Of a stretch of 64,000 bases of DNA, positions 56,555 to 64,000 are shown piece by piece (position 1 is the stretch's first letter; each line of letters begins with the position of its first letter). The translations under genes were made by a program, and so were the position numbers. Source of the stretch: Sphingomonas sp. QA11 (GTDB taxonomy: Bacteria; Pseudomonadota; Alphaproteobacteria; Sphingomonadales; Sphingomonadaceae); assembly GCF_028473665.1 (NCBI RefSeq), contig NZ_CP098774.1, positions 1,116,001 to 1,180,000 of the forward strand, given 5' to 3'. The notes under the pieces are model-generated. The model saw nothing but the letters and a program-made list of their open reading frames with translations, was not told where the DNA came from and searched no databases.

Positions 56555-57586
56555 TCAGCGATTCAGGCGGTTGAGCAGCATCGCACGCAGGCGGCGCGCC
56601 CTCATCTCGTCGAGCGGGGCGAGATTGCCGCGCGCTGCTTCCGGCAGGTGGGCGCCGGCTTGGTCGGCGGGGCCGAAGACATAATAGTCGAACAGCGCGC
56701 GCCACGCCCGCTTCTCCGGCTCGGGACGATCGCGCAGACTGAGCATCGCGTGCAGCAGCGTGTTCTGCGGCGTGTCCATGAAGGCCGGGGATGCGTTCCA
56801 CCAATAGTTGATAAGCACGTTGAAGCGGTCAAGCGCCTCGACATGATGCCACCAAAGCGCCGGGTAGAAGAGCACGTCGCCCGGTTCCAGATCAGCGATC
56901 TCCCCGGCTGCAAGTGCCTCGGCGAAACGCGGATGGCGGTCGAGATCGGGGTTGCGGAAATCCACCATGCTGACGACCTGTCCTCCAGGAGTCGGTTCAA
57001 GCGGGCCGGGATAGAGATTGCATACCTGTTCGGGTGGGAACAGCGTGAAGCGGCGACGCCCGACCATGCAGCAGGCGATGTTGTTCGACATGTCGTAATG
57101 GGCAGACGCGATCGTGCGGTTGCCGATCCAGATGCTGACGATGGGCGGCGCGCTGCCGACCACGGCCGGGTCTAGCGCGAGGTCGTTCTCCCGGCGAAGG
57201 CCCGGCAGATAGGTGTCGAGATCGGTGGAACCGACATAATAGGAGGGCGGCCGATCGTCGTTCCATTCGACCTGGAGCCGGTCGAGCAGTTCGCCGAGCA
57301 GCATGCGACCGGCCTCGAAGTTCATGGCCGTCACATCGTCGTTGTAGAAGAAGCGCCCTTCGATCTCGGGGCGGCCGACAAAGCCGACGACAGGCTTCCC
57401 TGCGTAAAAGGATTTGAGATAGGCGATCGCTTCTTCCGGTGAGGACAGTCCTGCGCGCGCCAGCGGCCAGTCGCGCACGAGGCCCTTCAGGATGACGGGT
57501 TGCTGGGCCTCCATGAGCGCGTCGAGCGGGATCGCATCGGGCGCGACGCCGTCGATCACCCTGGTCCTGCGCGCGATGGCCGTCAT
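56555..57586 (-). CDS. JmjC-like cupin-8 domain protein
   Basis: The 343-residue cupin-like protein has an Fe(II) facial-triad pattern: HYD in IASAHYDMSNNIACC (about 165) and a distal His in LFYPALWWHHVEAL (about 255). RRRFTLFPPEQVCNLYPGPL and FNVLINYWWN are typical of JmjC-type 2-oxoglutarate hydroxylases. It lies between sapC (16 bases) and the halogenase (20 bases). Its partner substrate is unknown. Confidence 0.87.
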   Translation of the reverse strand: MTAIARRTRVIDGVAPDAIPLDALMEAQQPVILKGLVRDWPLARAGLSSPEEAIAYLKSFYAGKPVVGFVGRPEIEGRFFYNDDVTAMNFEAGRMLLGELLDRLQVEWNDDRPPSYYVGSTDLDTYLPGLRRENDLALDPAVVGSAPPIVSIWIGNRTIASAHYDMSNNIACCMVGRRRFTLFPPEQVCNLYPGPLEPTPGGQVVSMVDFRNPDLDRHPRFAEALAAGEIADLEPGDVLFYPALWWHHVEALDRFNVLINYWWNASPAFMDTPQNTLLHAMLSLRDRPEPEKRAWRALFDYYVFGPADQAGAHLPEAARGNLAPLDEMRARRLRAMLLNRLNR

Positions 57587-57602
57587 CTGTTCGTGCTACC
57601 GG

Positions 57603-58319
57603 TCACGCGACTCCCGCCTTTCGGTTCTTGAGGTCGATCAGACGCCCAATATTGCCCATCGAGGCGATCACGAGGAAGGCGAGGGGCAGGAAGCCGCTTG
57701 TGTTGAGCCGTTCGAGGCGGGAGCCGTCGAGCTGCGCCAACGCGCCGCGAGCGATAGTGAAGAGATCGGGCAGCACATATTTACGCGCCTCGTCGAGTTC
57801 GATTTCGACGGCGACCGGCTCGATCAGGCCGGCTTGGTCAAGCGCCTCGAACATTGGCTGGTTCGCCTCGATTCCGGTGTAGATGGTTCGCAAAATTCCA
57901 GCAATATGTTCGAGATATGGCGTATTTCCACCATGTGGTAGGAAGAGTGGGAGCCCTTCGGTTCGGCTGACGCGGGAATGGTCGAGGTCGATATGGATCA
58001 TCGGCTCGCCCTCTGTCCCGCCATCCTTGAAGCCGATCAGGAACGGGCCGCGCTGCAATATGGCTGGGACGTAGCGGCCCTGCCAGCCTTTCTCGCCAAG
58101 GAAGAGATTTTCGTCCCGGTCGAGCCCGAGCAGCGCGACGGCCTGCAGCGCACCGGTCTCGTCCCGCCGGAAGAAGATCGGATATTCGCGCTGGATCTCC
58201 TCGAACTCAGTGGGAAAAACCAGCACCTGGTTGACGCTGTCGCCGAACTCGGCGCGGTGACCGGCAATCACCCGCAGATCCGGGTGATCGACATTGTTCA
58301 ACGGTACCCGGTTGGTCAT
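57603..58319 (-). CDS. SapC family protein
   Basis: The 238-residue SapC protein has HRAEFGDSVNQVLVFPTEFEEIQREYPIFF, VALLGLDRDENLFLGEKGW and RGPFLIGF as hallmarks. It is named after a Campylobacter surface-layer gene, but its role in these clusters is not established. The start at 58319 is ATG with the MTNRVPLNNV family opening. First gene of the three-gene operon after the receptor terminator. Confidence 0.9.
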   Translation of the reverse strand: MTNRVPLNNVDHPDLRVIAGHRAEFGDSVNQVLVFPTEFEEIQREYPIFFRRDETGALQAVALLGLDRDENLFLGEKGWQGRYVPAILQRGPFLIGFKDGGTEGEPMIHIDLDHSRVSRTEGLPLFLPHGGNTPYLEHIAGILRTIYTGIEANQPMFEALDQAGLIEPVAVEIELDEARKYVLPDLFTIARGALAQLDGSRLERLNTSGFLPLAFLVIASMGNIGRLIDLKNRKAGVA

Positions 58320-58437
58320 GCGATGGTATCCAGCCCTTTTAAGCGTGCGGTCAGACGGATTTTCGGCGCTCTCCACCGCCGGACGGGCGTTGCCGGTCAT
58401 GATGGGGCAAAGATCGACGAAGCTCAATTTCGAACGG

Positions 58438-58467
58438 GAAAAAGGCCGCTGCAAAACAGCGGCCTTC
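58438..58467 (-). terminator. Intrinsic terminator of the TonB receptor gene
   Basis: AGGCCGCTG (58443-58451) and CAGCGGCCT (58457-58465) form a 9-bp stem with a five-base loop. On the minus strand the stem is followed by TTTTT. It lies 34 bases past the receptor stop and about 120 bases before sapC, so it ends or attenuates the receptor transcript. Confidence 0.8.
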
Positions 58468-58498
58468 CTCCCCCAATATTGTCGATCGACAAGACGGA

Positions 58499-61400
58499 TC
58501 AGAACTTGAAGCGTGCACCCAGCATGAAGCGGCGATCGAGTTCCTGGGCGAACCACAGCTCGGACTTGTCCCGGGCATAGGTACGGACGCTTTCCTCGAG
58601 CAGGTTGATACCCTCCAGCGTGACCGACACATTCCTGGTGACGTCATAGCTGATGTTCATGTCGAGCTGACCGAACGGCGCCGTGAACTCAGGATTGCGA
58701 GAGCCCTGGCGATTGATCCCGGAAAGGAACTTGTCGCGCCAGTTATAGGCAAGCCGCGCCGAGAGGCCGTTCTTGTCGTAGATCAGCGTTGCGTTGAACG
58801 TGTCGCTCAACCCGAGCAGCGCGAACTGATCTTCCGCCGGAATCGCCCCGATGTCGAAGCCGACATCGCCCCGGACCATCGTATAGGCGGCCGATACGCC
58901 GAGGCCGGTATTGCCAAGAAAATACTGGCCGGCAACTTCGATGCCCCAGATTTTCGCATCCTTGTTGTTGATCGGGCGCGAAACCTGGAATTGGTACAGC
59001 GGATCGCTTGTGTTCGCGTTCACGTCCAGCGTGTTGTTGATCGTCTTGACATAGTCATCACTCAGCGAATGCGTGACGGGATTGAAATTGGCGGCGAATT
59101 GCGTCGTCGCCGCCGCCACGGATCCGGTCGACTGGATCAATGCCGTCATCGCGAACAGGTTAACGTCGCTGGTATCGGCGCCAAGGCCCGCCAGCGCCGC
59201 TTTTGCGGCTCCGGAACGGCTTCCAGCCGCACCGGAGCTGGGGTCGCGCAGACCGAACAGGTCGCTGGTGAACTGGCCACGGCCGATGAAGTTGTGCACT
59301 CGCTTGTCGAACAGGCCGACCGATATGTAGCTGTCCGGCTTGAAATAATATTCGAGCGAGACGTCGAAATTGTCGGACGTGATCGGCGAAAGCTGGGCAT
59401 TGCCCCTCGTCGCCGACGCAATGCCACCATTGTTGATCGGGCGCGGCGGTCCGGCCACCGTCGTGGCGGTAAACAGATCGCTGTAGTTTGGGCGGGCGAT
59501 CGACTTGCTGAACGAGAAACGCGCGACGAGATTGTTCATCGGCTCGATCCGGAAATCGAATGACGGCAACAGGTTATTATAGCTGCCCTTGCCGGTTATG
59601 AAGTTGCTCTGATTGGAGATAACGACGGTGAAGTCGTTGTCCGACACCCAGTTGATCGCGCCCGGCACAGCTTCCAGCGACGTCGTGGTCGATTTGGTGC
59701 TCTCATACCGGACGCCGGCGACCATGCTGGCTTTGCGCCCGGCGATCTCGCCGTTCCAGGTCATCTGACCATAGGCTGCCCAGATGGTTTCCTTGACCCG
59801 GTTATCCTGGTTGCTGGTGATGCCGATGGCATTCCCCGCCTTGGCGTAATAGGGGGAAAGGATGGAATAGAGATTGGCGGCGTTGCCACGGAAAGCGAGC
59901 TGCGAGGCAGGGTCGCCGCCCGGATTATACTGGTTGAACTTGCATTCGAGGCAGAACGCCTGGAGCGCACCCGGCGCGAGCTTGTTCACGTCGCCCGGGT
60001 TGGTGATGCCCCAGTCACCCAGCGTCTGCTGGGTGGAGACGAAGGTCTGGCGCATGTCGGCGGTCCGGTAGTTACCGCCAAAGTCGAAACGACTGCCGCC
60101 GCCGAGGTCCCAGCCGAAGTCGGCCCGGATTTCCTTCACGGTCTGTTTCTGGGTCGAAGCGTTGGTACGACCGACCTGCGATCCGACGTCGTTGACGTCG
60201 AGCGCGCCATTGCCGGCACTGCTGATCGTCACCTTCTGCTGCGGAATGCCGCCGCTGCCATAATCGACCGAGTGCGCCGCCACGACATTGGCGCCCATGC
60301 CGACCAGGGTCGAGCTCTGGCCGTTGGCGTTGTCCGGGCGGCTGTCCGACTTGCTGATATGACCGTCGAGATTCAGCGAGAAGTTCTCGGCAAAGTCCCA
60401 TTTGGCGTTAAGCCCGTAATCCTGAAGCGTGCTCTTCTGGGCGCGAGATTGCGCTTCGAAGCCTTCGTCCTTCGCGCCGTTGATCGTCTCGTGGAGATAG
60501 GTCGCGGTGGCGACCGTGGGGTTGCCGTCGAAGGTGACGACGTCGAACGGCCGGCTGAACCAGTTGGACAAATCCGAACGGGTCTCGCGCTGCGTGTTCT
60601 GCGCATACAGGGCGTCGGCGGTCAGGGTTAGGGAGTCGGTCGGTCGGAATTGCAGGACGGCCTGGCCGTTGAAGCGCTCGCGCGTGCCTTCGGCATAGTG
60701 ATAACGGCTGTCATTCGGGATCGCGACGAGTTGGTTGGGGTTTTTCGGCGCGTTGTTGACGACGGTGCAATTTGAAGCAGGTGTGCTGGTGGGGCAGATC
60801 TGCGGTATGGCATCGGCACCAGGAATCGCGCCCGGTATGTTACGCGCGAATCCACCCGTAAGGAACGTGCTGTACGGGATGATATTCCAGTCGTTCGACG
60901 TGGCGCTGATCGAGGTGTAGTTGCGCTTCTGATAGCTGCCGAACAGCGAGACGCCGAACTTCTCGGACGGGTCCGTCCAGTTCAGCACACCGGATACCTC
61001 GGGCGTGACCTTGGAGCCGCAGTCGAGGCAGCCGTTGACACTGGTATCGTACACTGCCTTCGCGCCGATGCTGCCCGAAAGACCCGAGGGTCCGTCAAGC
61101 GGATGTCGCGAGACAACGTTGATCGTCGCGCCGATGCCGCCTGAAGGAATCGCGGCGCGGCCGGTCTTGTAGACTTCAAGCGTCTTCACGCCTTCCGAGG
61201 CGAGGTTGGAAAAATCGAAGGAGCGGCTGGTGCCCTGCGCGCCATCGGCATTCTGGTCACCGCCGACCACGGACACGATCGAGGTCGCCAGGGTGCGGCC
61301 GTTGAGCGTGACGAGATTGTAGTTGGGCCCGAAGCCACGCACCGTGACCAGTGCGCCCTCGCCGTTCGTGCGGTTGATCGACACGCCGGTGATGCGCTGC

Positions 61401-61699
61401 AGCGACTCGGCCAGGTTGGTATCGGGAAATTTGCCGATGTCTTCGGCAGAGATCGCATCGACCACGCCGGAAGAGTTCCGTTTGATCGCAATGGAACGCT
61501 CAAGGCTGGCGCGAATGCCGGTAACGACGATATCCTGCTCGGCGTCGCTGGCCTGCCCGTCGGCCACGTTGACTGTCTTTTCCGGATCAGCCTGTGCCAG
61601 CGCCGCGCCCGGCATCATCAGGCACGCGGCGACAGCGATCACCGATGTGGAGCGCGCAAGCGCCGACGAACGTCCAAAGCTCTTCCCAAAGCTTTTCAT
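58499..61699 (-). CDS. TonB-dependent receptor
   Basis: The 1066-residue outer-membrane receptor has a signal peptide (cleavage after ALAQA, about residue 36), a plug domain opening DIVVTGIRASLERSIAIKR and GKFPDTNLAESLQRITGVSI, and a long barrel ending in LGARFKF (terminal Phe). It belongs to the Caulobacter/Xanthomonas-type receptor group linked to carbohydrate uptake. GGAGGGG before ATG 61699 sets the start; GTG 61705 is also in frame. LacI-style operators lie upstream, and SapC, JmjC and halogenase genes lie downstream. Confidence 0.92.
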   Translation of the reverse strand: MKSFGKSFGRSSALARSTSVIAVAACLMMPGAALAQADPEKTVNVADGQASDAEQDIVVTGIRASLERSIAIKRNSSGVVDAISAEDIGKFPDTNLAESLQRITGVSINRTNGEGALVTVRGFGPNYNLVTLNGRTLATSIVSVVGGDQNADGAQGTSRSFDFSNLASEGVKTLEVYKTGRAAIPSGGIGATINVVSRHPLDGPSGLSGSIGAKAVYDTSVNGCLDCGSKVTPEVSGVLNWTDPSEKFGVSLFGSYQKRNYTSISATSNDWNIIPYSTFLTGGFARNIPGAIPGADAIPQICPTSTPASNCTVVNNAPKNPNQLVAIPNDSRYHYAEGTRERFNGQAVLQFRPTDSLTLTADALYAQNTQRETRSDLSNWFSRPFDVVTFDGNPTVATATYLHETINGAKDEGFEAQSRAQKSTLQDYGLNAKWDFAENFSLNLDGHISKSDSRPDNANGQSSTLVGMGANVVAAHSVDYGSGGIPQQKVTISSAGNGALDVNDVGSQVGRTNASTQKQTVKEIRADFGWDLGGGSRFDFGGNYRTADMRQTFVSTQQTLGDWGITNPGDVNKLAPGALQAFCLECKFNQYNPGGDPASQLAFRGNAANLYSILSPYYAKAGNAIGITSNQDNRVKETIWAAYGQMTWNGEIAGRKASMVAGVRYESTKSTTTSLEAVPGAINWVSDNDFTVVISNQSNFITGKGSYNNLLPSFDFRIEPMNNLVARFSFSKSIARPNYSDLFTATTVAGPPRPINNGGIASATRGNAQLSPITSDNFDVSLEYYFKPDSYISVGLFDKRVHNFIGRGQFTSDLFGLRDPSSGAAGSRSGAAKAALAGLGADTSDVNLFAMTALIQSTGSVAAATTQFAANFNPVTHSLSDDYVKTINNTLDVNANTSDPLYQFQVSRPINNKDAKIWGIEVAGQYFLGNTGLGVSAAYTMVRGDVGFDIGAIPAEDQFALLGLSDTFNATLIYDKNGLSARLAYNWRDKFLSGINRQGSRNPEFTAPFGQLDMNISYDVTRNVSVTLEGINLLEESVRTYARDKSELWFAQELDRRFMLGARFKF

Positions 61700-61773
61700 A
61701 ATCACCCCTCCTCAACGACGCTCTCCGACAGGCGTCGACATTGTTTTTGACGAGCAGGCTTCGTGCCTCTCGA

Positions 61774-61806
61774 TGGTAACGCTACCAAAATGTCTGACGT
61801 TGTCAA
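61774..61806 (-). promoter_or_regulatory. Receptor promoter with LacI-style operator
   Basis: TTGACA (complement of 61801-61806) is a perfect -35 on the minus strand. At the -10 distance lies the near-palindrome TGGTAACGCTACCA (61774-61787, arms TGGTA/TACCA around a CG centre), the form typical of LacI-family operators. A repressor bound there would block RNA polymerase. Confidence 0.6.
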
Positions 61807-61880
61807 TTGGAGTTGAGTGCAATCCGAAGGGGGATTGAACCAAAATGGCTTGATTTATCATGGTTTTGGAGGGAGGTTAT

Positions 61881-61897
61881 CGATGTTAACGTTCTCA
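61881..61897. promoter_or_regulatory. Second LacI-style operator candidate
   Basis: CGATGTTAACGTTCTCA here matches CGATGGTAACGCTACCA at 61771-61787 in 13 of 17 positions, with the AACGTT core palindromic. The two lie exactly 110 bases apart. The rest of the 327-base gap (61700-62026) shows no gene. Confidence 0.45.
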
Positions 61898-62026
61898 ATT
61901 CTGCTGACGCTCTCGCGCCACCGAGGAAATCCGGGTCAAATGTAGCGACTGACTCGATATCTGTTGCCGGGATCGGGGAGTCTGGTCGACGTCGCGACAG
62001 GCAGGCGCCCGCACTATTCCACGCGC

Positions 62027-62713
62027 TCAGCCTGCGGATAGGTTGCGATCGTGCAGCAGGGGTTGCATTGCCAACAGCGCCTGGGCGCGATTCTGCACGC
62101 CCAGTTTTCTGAAGCTCGCGGAGAGGTGGGCCTTGATGGTCGCCTCGGTAACGCCGAGATCGCCTGCAATCTGTTTGTTCGAGCGGCCGTCCGCCAGCGC
62201 GAGCAATACGCGAAGCTGCGCATCGGACAGTTTCCGCAAGTCCCGCTGAGCGTCCTGGGCTCGCCCGTCCGCCACGGCCCCAGGCAGGGGGAATACCGCG
62301 ATCCCCTCAAGTACCCGGCGCAAGGCAGCCGTCAGTTCGTCGACCGGCCATGTTTTCAGGAAATAGCCAACGGCGCCCAGCGCGCGGGCGGTCTCCACCG
62401 TTTCCAGACCGGCGCTTGCGGAAAGAATCACAATCGGGACCGGGCCGAGCTGCCGTTGGATCTGGAGGAAGCCGGAGAAGCCGAATGATCCCGGAAGCGC
62501 TGAGTCGAGGATGGCGAGACGATAGCTGCGGTGGAGGCGTGCCAGCGCCTCAGCCTCGATGACGGTGCCGGCCGTGTCGATAACGATGGAAGGCGCAACT
62601 GACCGCGCCACCAGGACCAGCCCCTCCCGCACAAGCGGATGGCCGTCCGCTATCAAGATTCGGGCTGCAAACGCCACCGGATACTCAAGGCAACATTCAA
62701 CATATGTCGACAT
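62027..62713 (-). CDS. NarL/FixJ-family response regulator (LuxR HTH)
   Basis: The 228-residue regulator has a receiver domain (residues 16-135: ARILIADGHPLVREGL, Asp in LAILDSALPGSFGFSG, FLKTWPVDEL Lys) and a C-terminal LuxR HTH (about 160-220: LSDAQLRVLLALADGRSNKQIAGDL, VTEATIKAHLSASFRKLGV). No kinase is adjacent. It may act on the AT-rich region just upstream, shared with the divergent DUF11-like gene. Confidence 0.9.
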   Translation of the reverse strand: MSTYVECCLEYPVAFAARILIADGHPLVREGLVLVARSVAPSIVIDTAGTVIEAEALARLHRSYRLAILDSALPGSFGFSGFLQIQRQLGPVPIVILSASAGLETVETARALGAVGYFLKTWPVDELTAALRRVLEGIAVFPLPGAVADGRAQDAQRDLRKLSDAQLRVLLALADGRSNKQIAGDLGVTEATIKAHLSASFRKLGVQNRAQALLAMQPLLHDRNLSAG

Positions 62714-62965
62714 CTTTACGTGAATTCCGGCCTACGGTCTAGGGAATGTGAGTTCGAAATGGAGTAGTGTCGTATAAAAACTCATACAATCTTAGGATAA
62801 TCGGGTAGTGGTATCTGTGATGAAGAGAAAATGACTAAAAGTACGTACAATTACGTATAACATTATACCTTAGTCTAATCATCGCACGTTTCGCAAATCA
62901 CTTTAAATCGATGGTAACCAGAAAAACCACTCTTCTCGTGTATGGAGATGCATGGGGACTGTAGG
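62714..62965. promoter_or_regulatory. AT-rich divergent control region with short repeats
   Basis: Markedly AT-rich against the rest. Two TACGTA hexamers lie ten bases apart (62842-62847, 62852-62857). CTTAGGATAATC (62791-62802) and CTTAGTCTAATC (62869-62880) match in 10 of 12. CGATGGTAAC (62909-62918) repeats the half of the receptor operator. These are candidate sites for the NarL-type regulator or a LacI-type factor. Confidence 0.45.
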
Positions 62966-63934
62966 ATGCCGAAAGGCCCCGGTGGTTCAAAATCTGCCGA
63001 AATGCTGGTTGTCGGTGGCGTCTTGTTTGCCGGCATGCCTGCTTACGCTGCTACGCCTGCCTGCATATCTGTTTCCAATGTTGCCTCTACCGCCTTCACT
63101 CTTGGTGGAGCCGGCGGGTCGCTCAATTCCAACGTTGCAACGATCCGCATCGACGAGCTGCTCGACCTGACGCTATCGCCAGGATCGGGCACTGTCTCCA
63201 TTCCCACCAAGGAACTGGCAGCGGTGCCGTTCGTCCTGGTCAATACCGGCAATGGTCATGAGGCCTTTCTGCTCGGCGGCCGGATCGACGGGGCCCAGGC
63301 CGTGGTCGAGGGCTTTGCCGTGGACCGGGATGGTGACGGCCATTTCGACGGCGCGACCGATCTGGCGATCGATCCTGCCTCCGCGACGCCGCCGCTCGCA
63401 CCCGGTGCATCGCTGCGGCTGCTCGCGCTGGTTCGGGGTGGCGCTGCGGCTGCCAGTGCCACGCTCGTCGTAACCGCGCGCGCGGCGACCGGATCGGGTC
63501 GCCCGGGCAGCGAATTTCCGGGCCAAGGGGACACCGGGTGCGACGCCGTGGTTGGAGCCTCAAGCGGGCTTGCCACGGCCACGGTTGCGCTCAGCGTCGC
63601 GCCTGGCACTGACACGGGCCAGATCGCACTGGTCAAGTCGCAACGCATCGATGCGCCGGGCGGCGGCGCCGATCCTGTGCGTGGCGCGACGGTCACCTAC
63701 ACCATCGAATCCCGCTTCGGCGGGACCGGTGTCGTCCGGGCGGCGCGCGTCGCCGATCCCATCCCAACCGGCACGGCCTATGTGCCCGGCAGCCTCCGCC
63801 TGGACGGCACCGCACTAACTGACGCCGCCGACACCGATACCGGCGATTTCGACGGCTCCGCCATCCACGTCGCGCTCGGCGACGTGCCCGCGCCGGTGAC
63901 GCGCACGATCCAGTTCCAGGTCACCATCCAATGA
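62966..63934 (+). CDS. Secreted DUF11-like repeat protein
   Basis: The 322-residue exported protein has a hydrophobic signal (LVVGGVLFAGMPAYA, cleavage about residue 29) and Gly/Ala/Asp-rich beta segments. One carries a calcium-like VDRDGDGHFDG loop (about 119-129). The C-terminal ~90 residues (IDAPGGGADPVRGATVTYTI, RVADPIPTGTAYVPGSLRLD) match the DUF11/isopeptide-type surface repeat. It probably sits at the cell surface. ATG 62966 has GGGGA seven bases upstream; two earlier in-frame ATGs exist. Confidence 0.78.
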   Translation: MPKGPGGSKSAEMLVVGGVLFAGMPAYAATPACISVSNVASTAFTLGGAGGSLNSNVATIRIDELLDLTLSPGSGTVSIPTKELAAVPFVLVNTGNGHEAFLLGGRIDGAQAVVEGFAVDRDGDGHFDGATDLAIDPASATPPLAPGASLRLLALVRGGAAAASATLVVTARAATGSGRPGSEFPGQGDTGCDAVVGASSGLATATVALSVAPGTDTGQIALVKSQRIDAPGGGADPVRGATVTYTIESRFGGTGVVRAARVADPIPTGTAYVPGSLRLDGTALTDAADTDTGDFDGSAIHVALGDVPAPVTRTIQFQVTIQ

Positions 63935-63945
63935 GGAGTAGCATC

Positions 63946-64000
63946 ATGTCCCACCTTATGAAGTTAGGCGGCGCCGTGGCGCTGCTCGCGATTCCGGCGG
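63946..64000 (+). CDS. Start of a secreted protein gene, cut by the window end
   Basis: An ATG preceded by GAGGAG (63933-63938) opens MSHLMKLGGAVALLAIPA, the beginning of a signal peptide. Only 18 codons are visible. Its closeness to the DUF11-like gene (11 bases after that stop) suggests an operon of surface proteins. Confidence 0.6.
   Translation, partial: MSHLMKLGGAVALLAIPA

Overview
The window looks like chromosome of a GC-rich alphaproteobacterium, most likely Sphingomonas or a close sphingomonad. The basis is gene content and order (eno-ftsB, lapA-pyrF-trpF-trpB-trpA-accD-folC, rsmD-rluB, SapC/tryptophan-halogenase/TonB-receptor loci, DUF6628, DUF3618), many ATGA or TGATG stop-start overlaps, and promoter motifs of the EcfG general stress sigma factor. 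I found no rRNA, tRNA, CRISPR array, insertion sequence or prophage. Taxonomy is inferred from gene content only.

Layout. 0-1.8 kb: four small membrane/stress genes in one minus-strand operon. 1.9-5.4 kb: enolase, FtsB and a DUF885 lipoprotein. 5.4-10.7 kb: DHA2 transporter, stress-type flavin-binding protein, porin and cation/proton antiporter. 10.9-13.2 kb: Phd/VapC toxin-antitoxin pair and a flavin-dependent halogenase. 13.4-15.8 kb: a YfiR-YfiN-YfiB-type c-di-GMP module. 15.8-23.7 kb: miscellaneous enzymes, a hemerythrin-like protein, a 25-residue membrane peptide gene, an aspartic protease-TPR protein, and msrB-msrA. 23.8-30.4 kb: PLP enzyme with a divergent Lrp regulator, an APH(3')-like kinase, a response regulator, and a VOC/YafY pair. 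30.5-32.8 kb: an Eco29kI-like restriction-modification system with Vsr, in visibly AT-richer DNA. 32.9-46.6 kb: UvrD, PiT (behind a Pho box), MHS transporter, RsmD, RluB-like, Rieske oxygenase, AmpG, DUF6628 and FolC. 46.7-51.8 kb: accD, trpA, trpB, trpF, pyrF, lapA. 51.9-54.9 kb: patatin/EEP pair. 55-61.7 kb: TonB receptor, SapC, JmjC-like cupin and tryptophan halogenase. 62-64 kb: NarL-type regulator and a DUF11-like secreted protein.

The most interesting threads are these. (i) Three or four small genes scattered over 22 kb, including one of only 25 codons, carry EcfG-type promoters with similar short leaders. (ii) The receptor/SapC/JmjC/halogenase locus has two related LacI-style operators 110 bp apart, and a second halogenase at 11.7 kb has a changed WxWxIP motif. 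(iii) There is a complete YfiBNR module whose YfiR keeps the four-cysteine pattern. (iv) The R-M-Vsr cassette has convergent overlapping genes and a 21-bp tandem repeat upstream of the nuclease. (v) Palindromic intergenic elements lie between several genes, and one of them contains the stop codons of both flanking genes.
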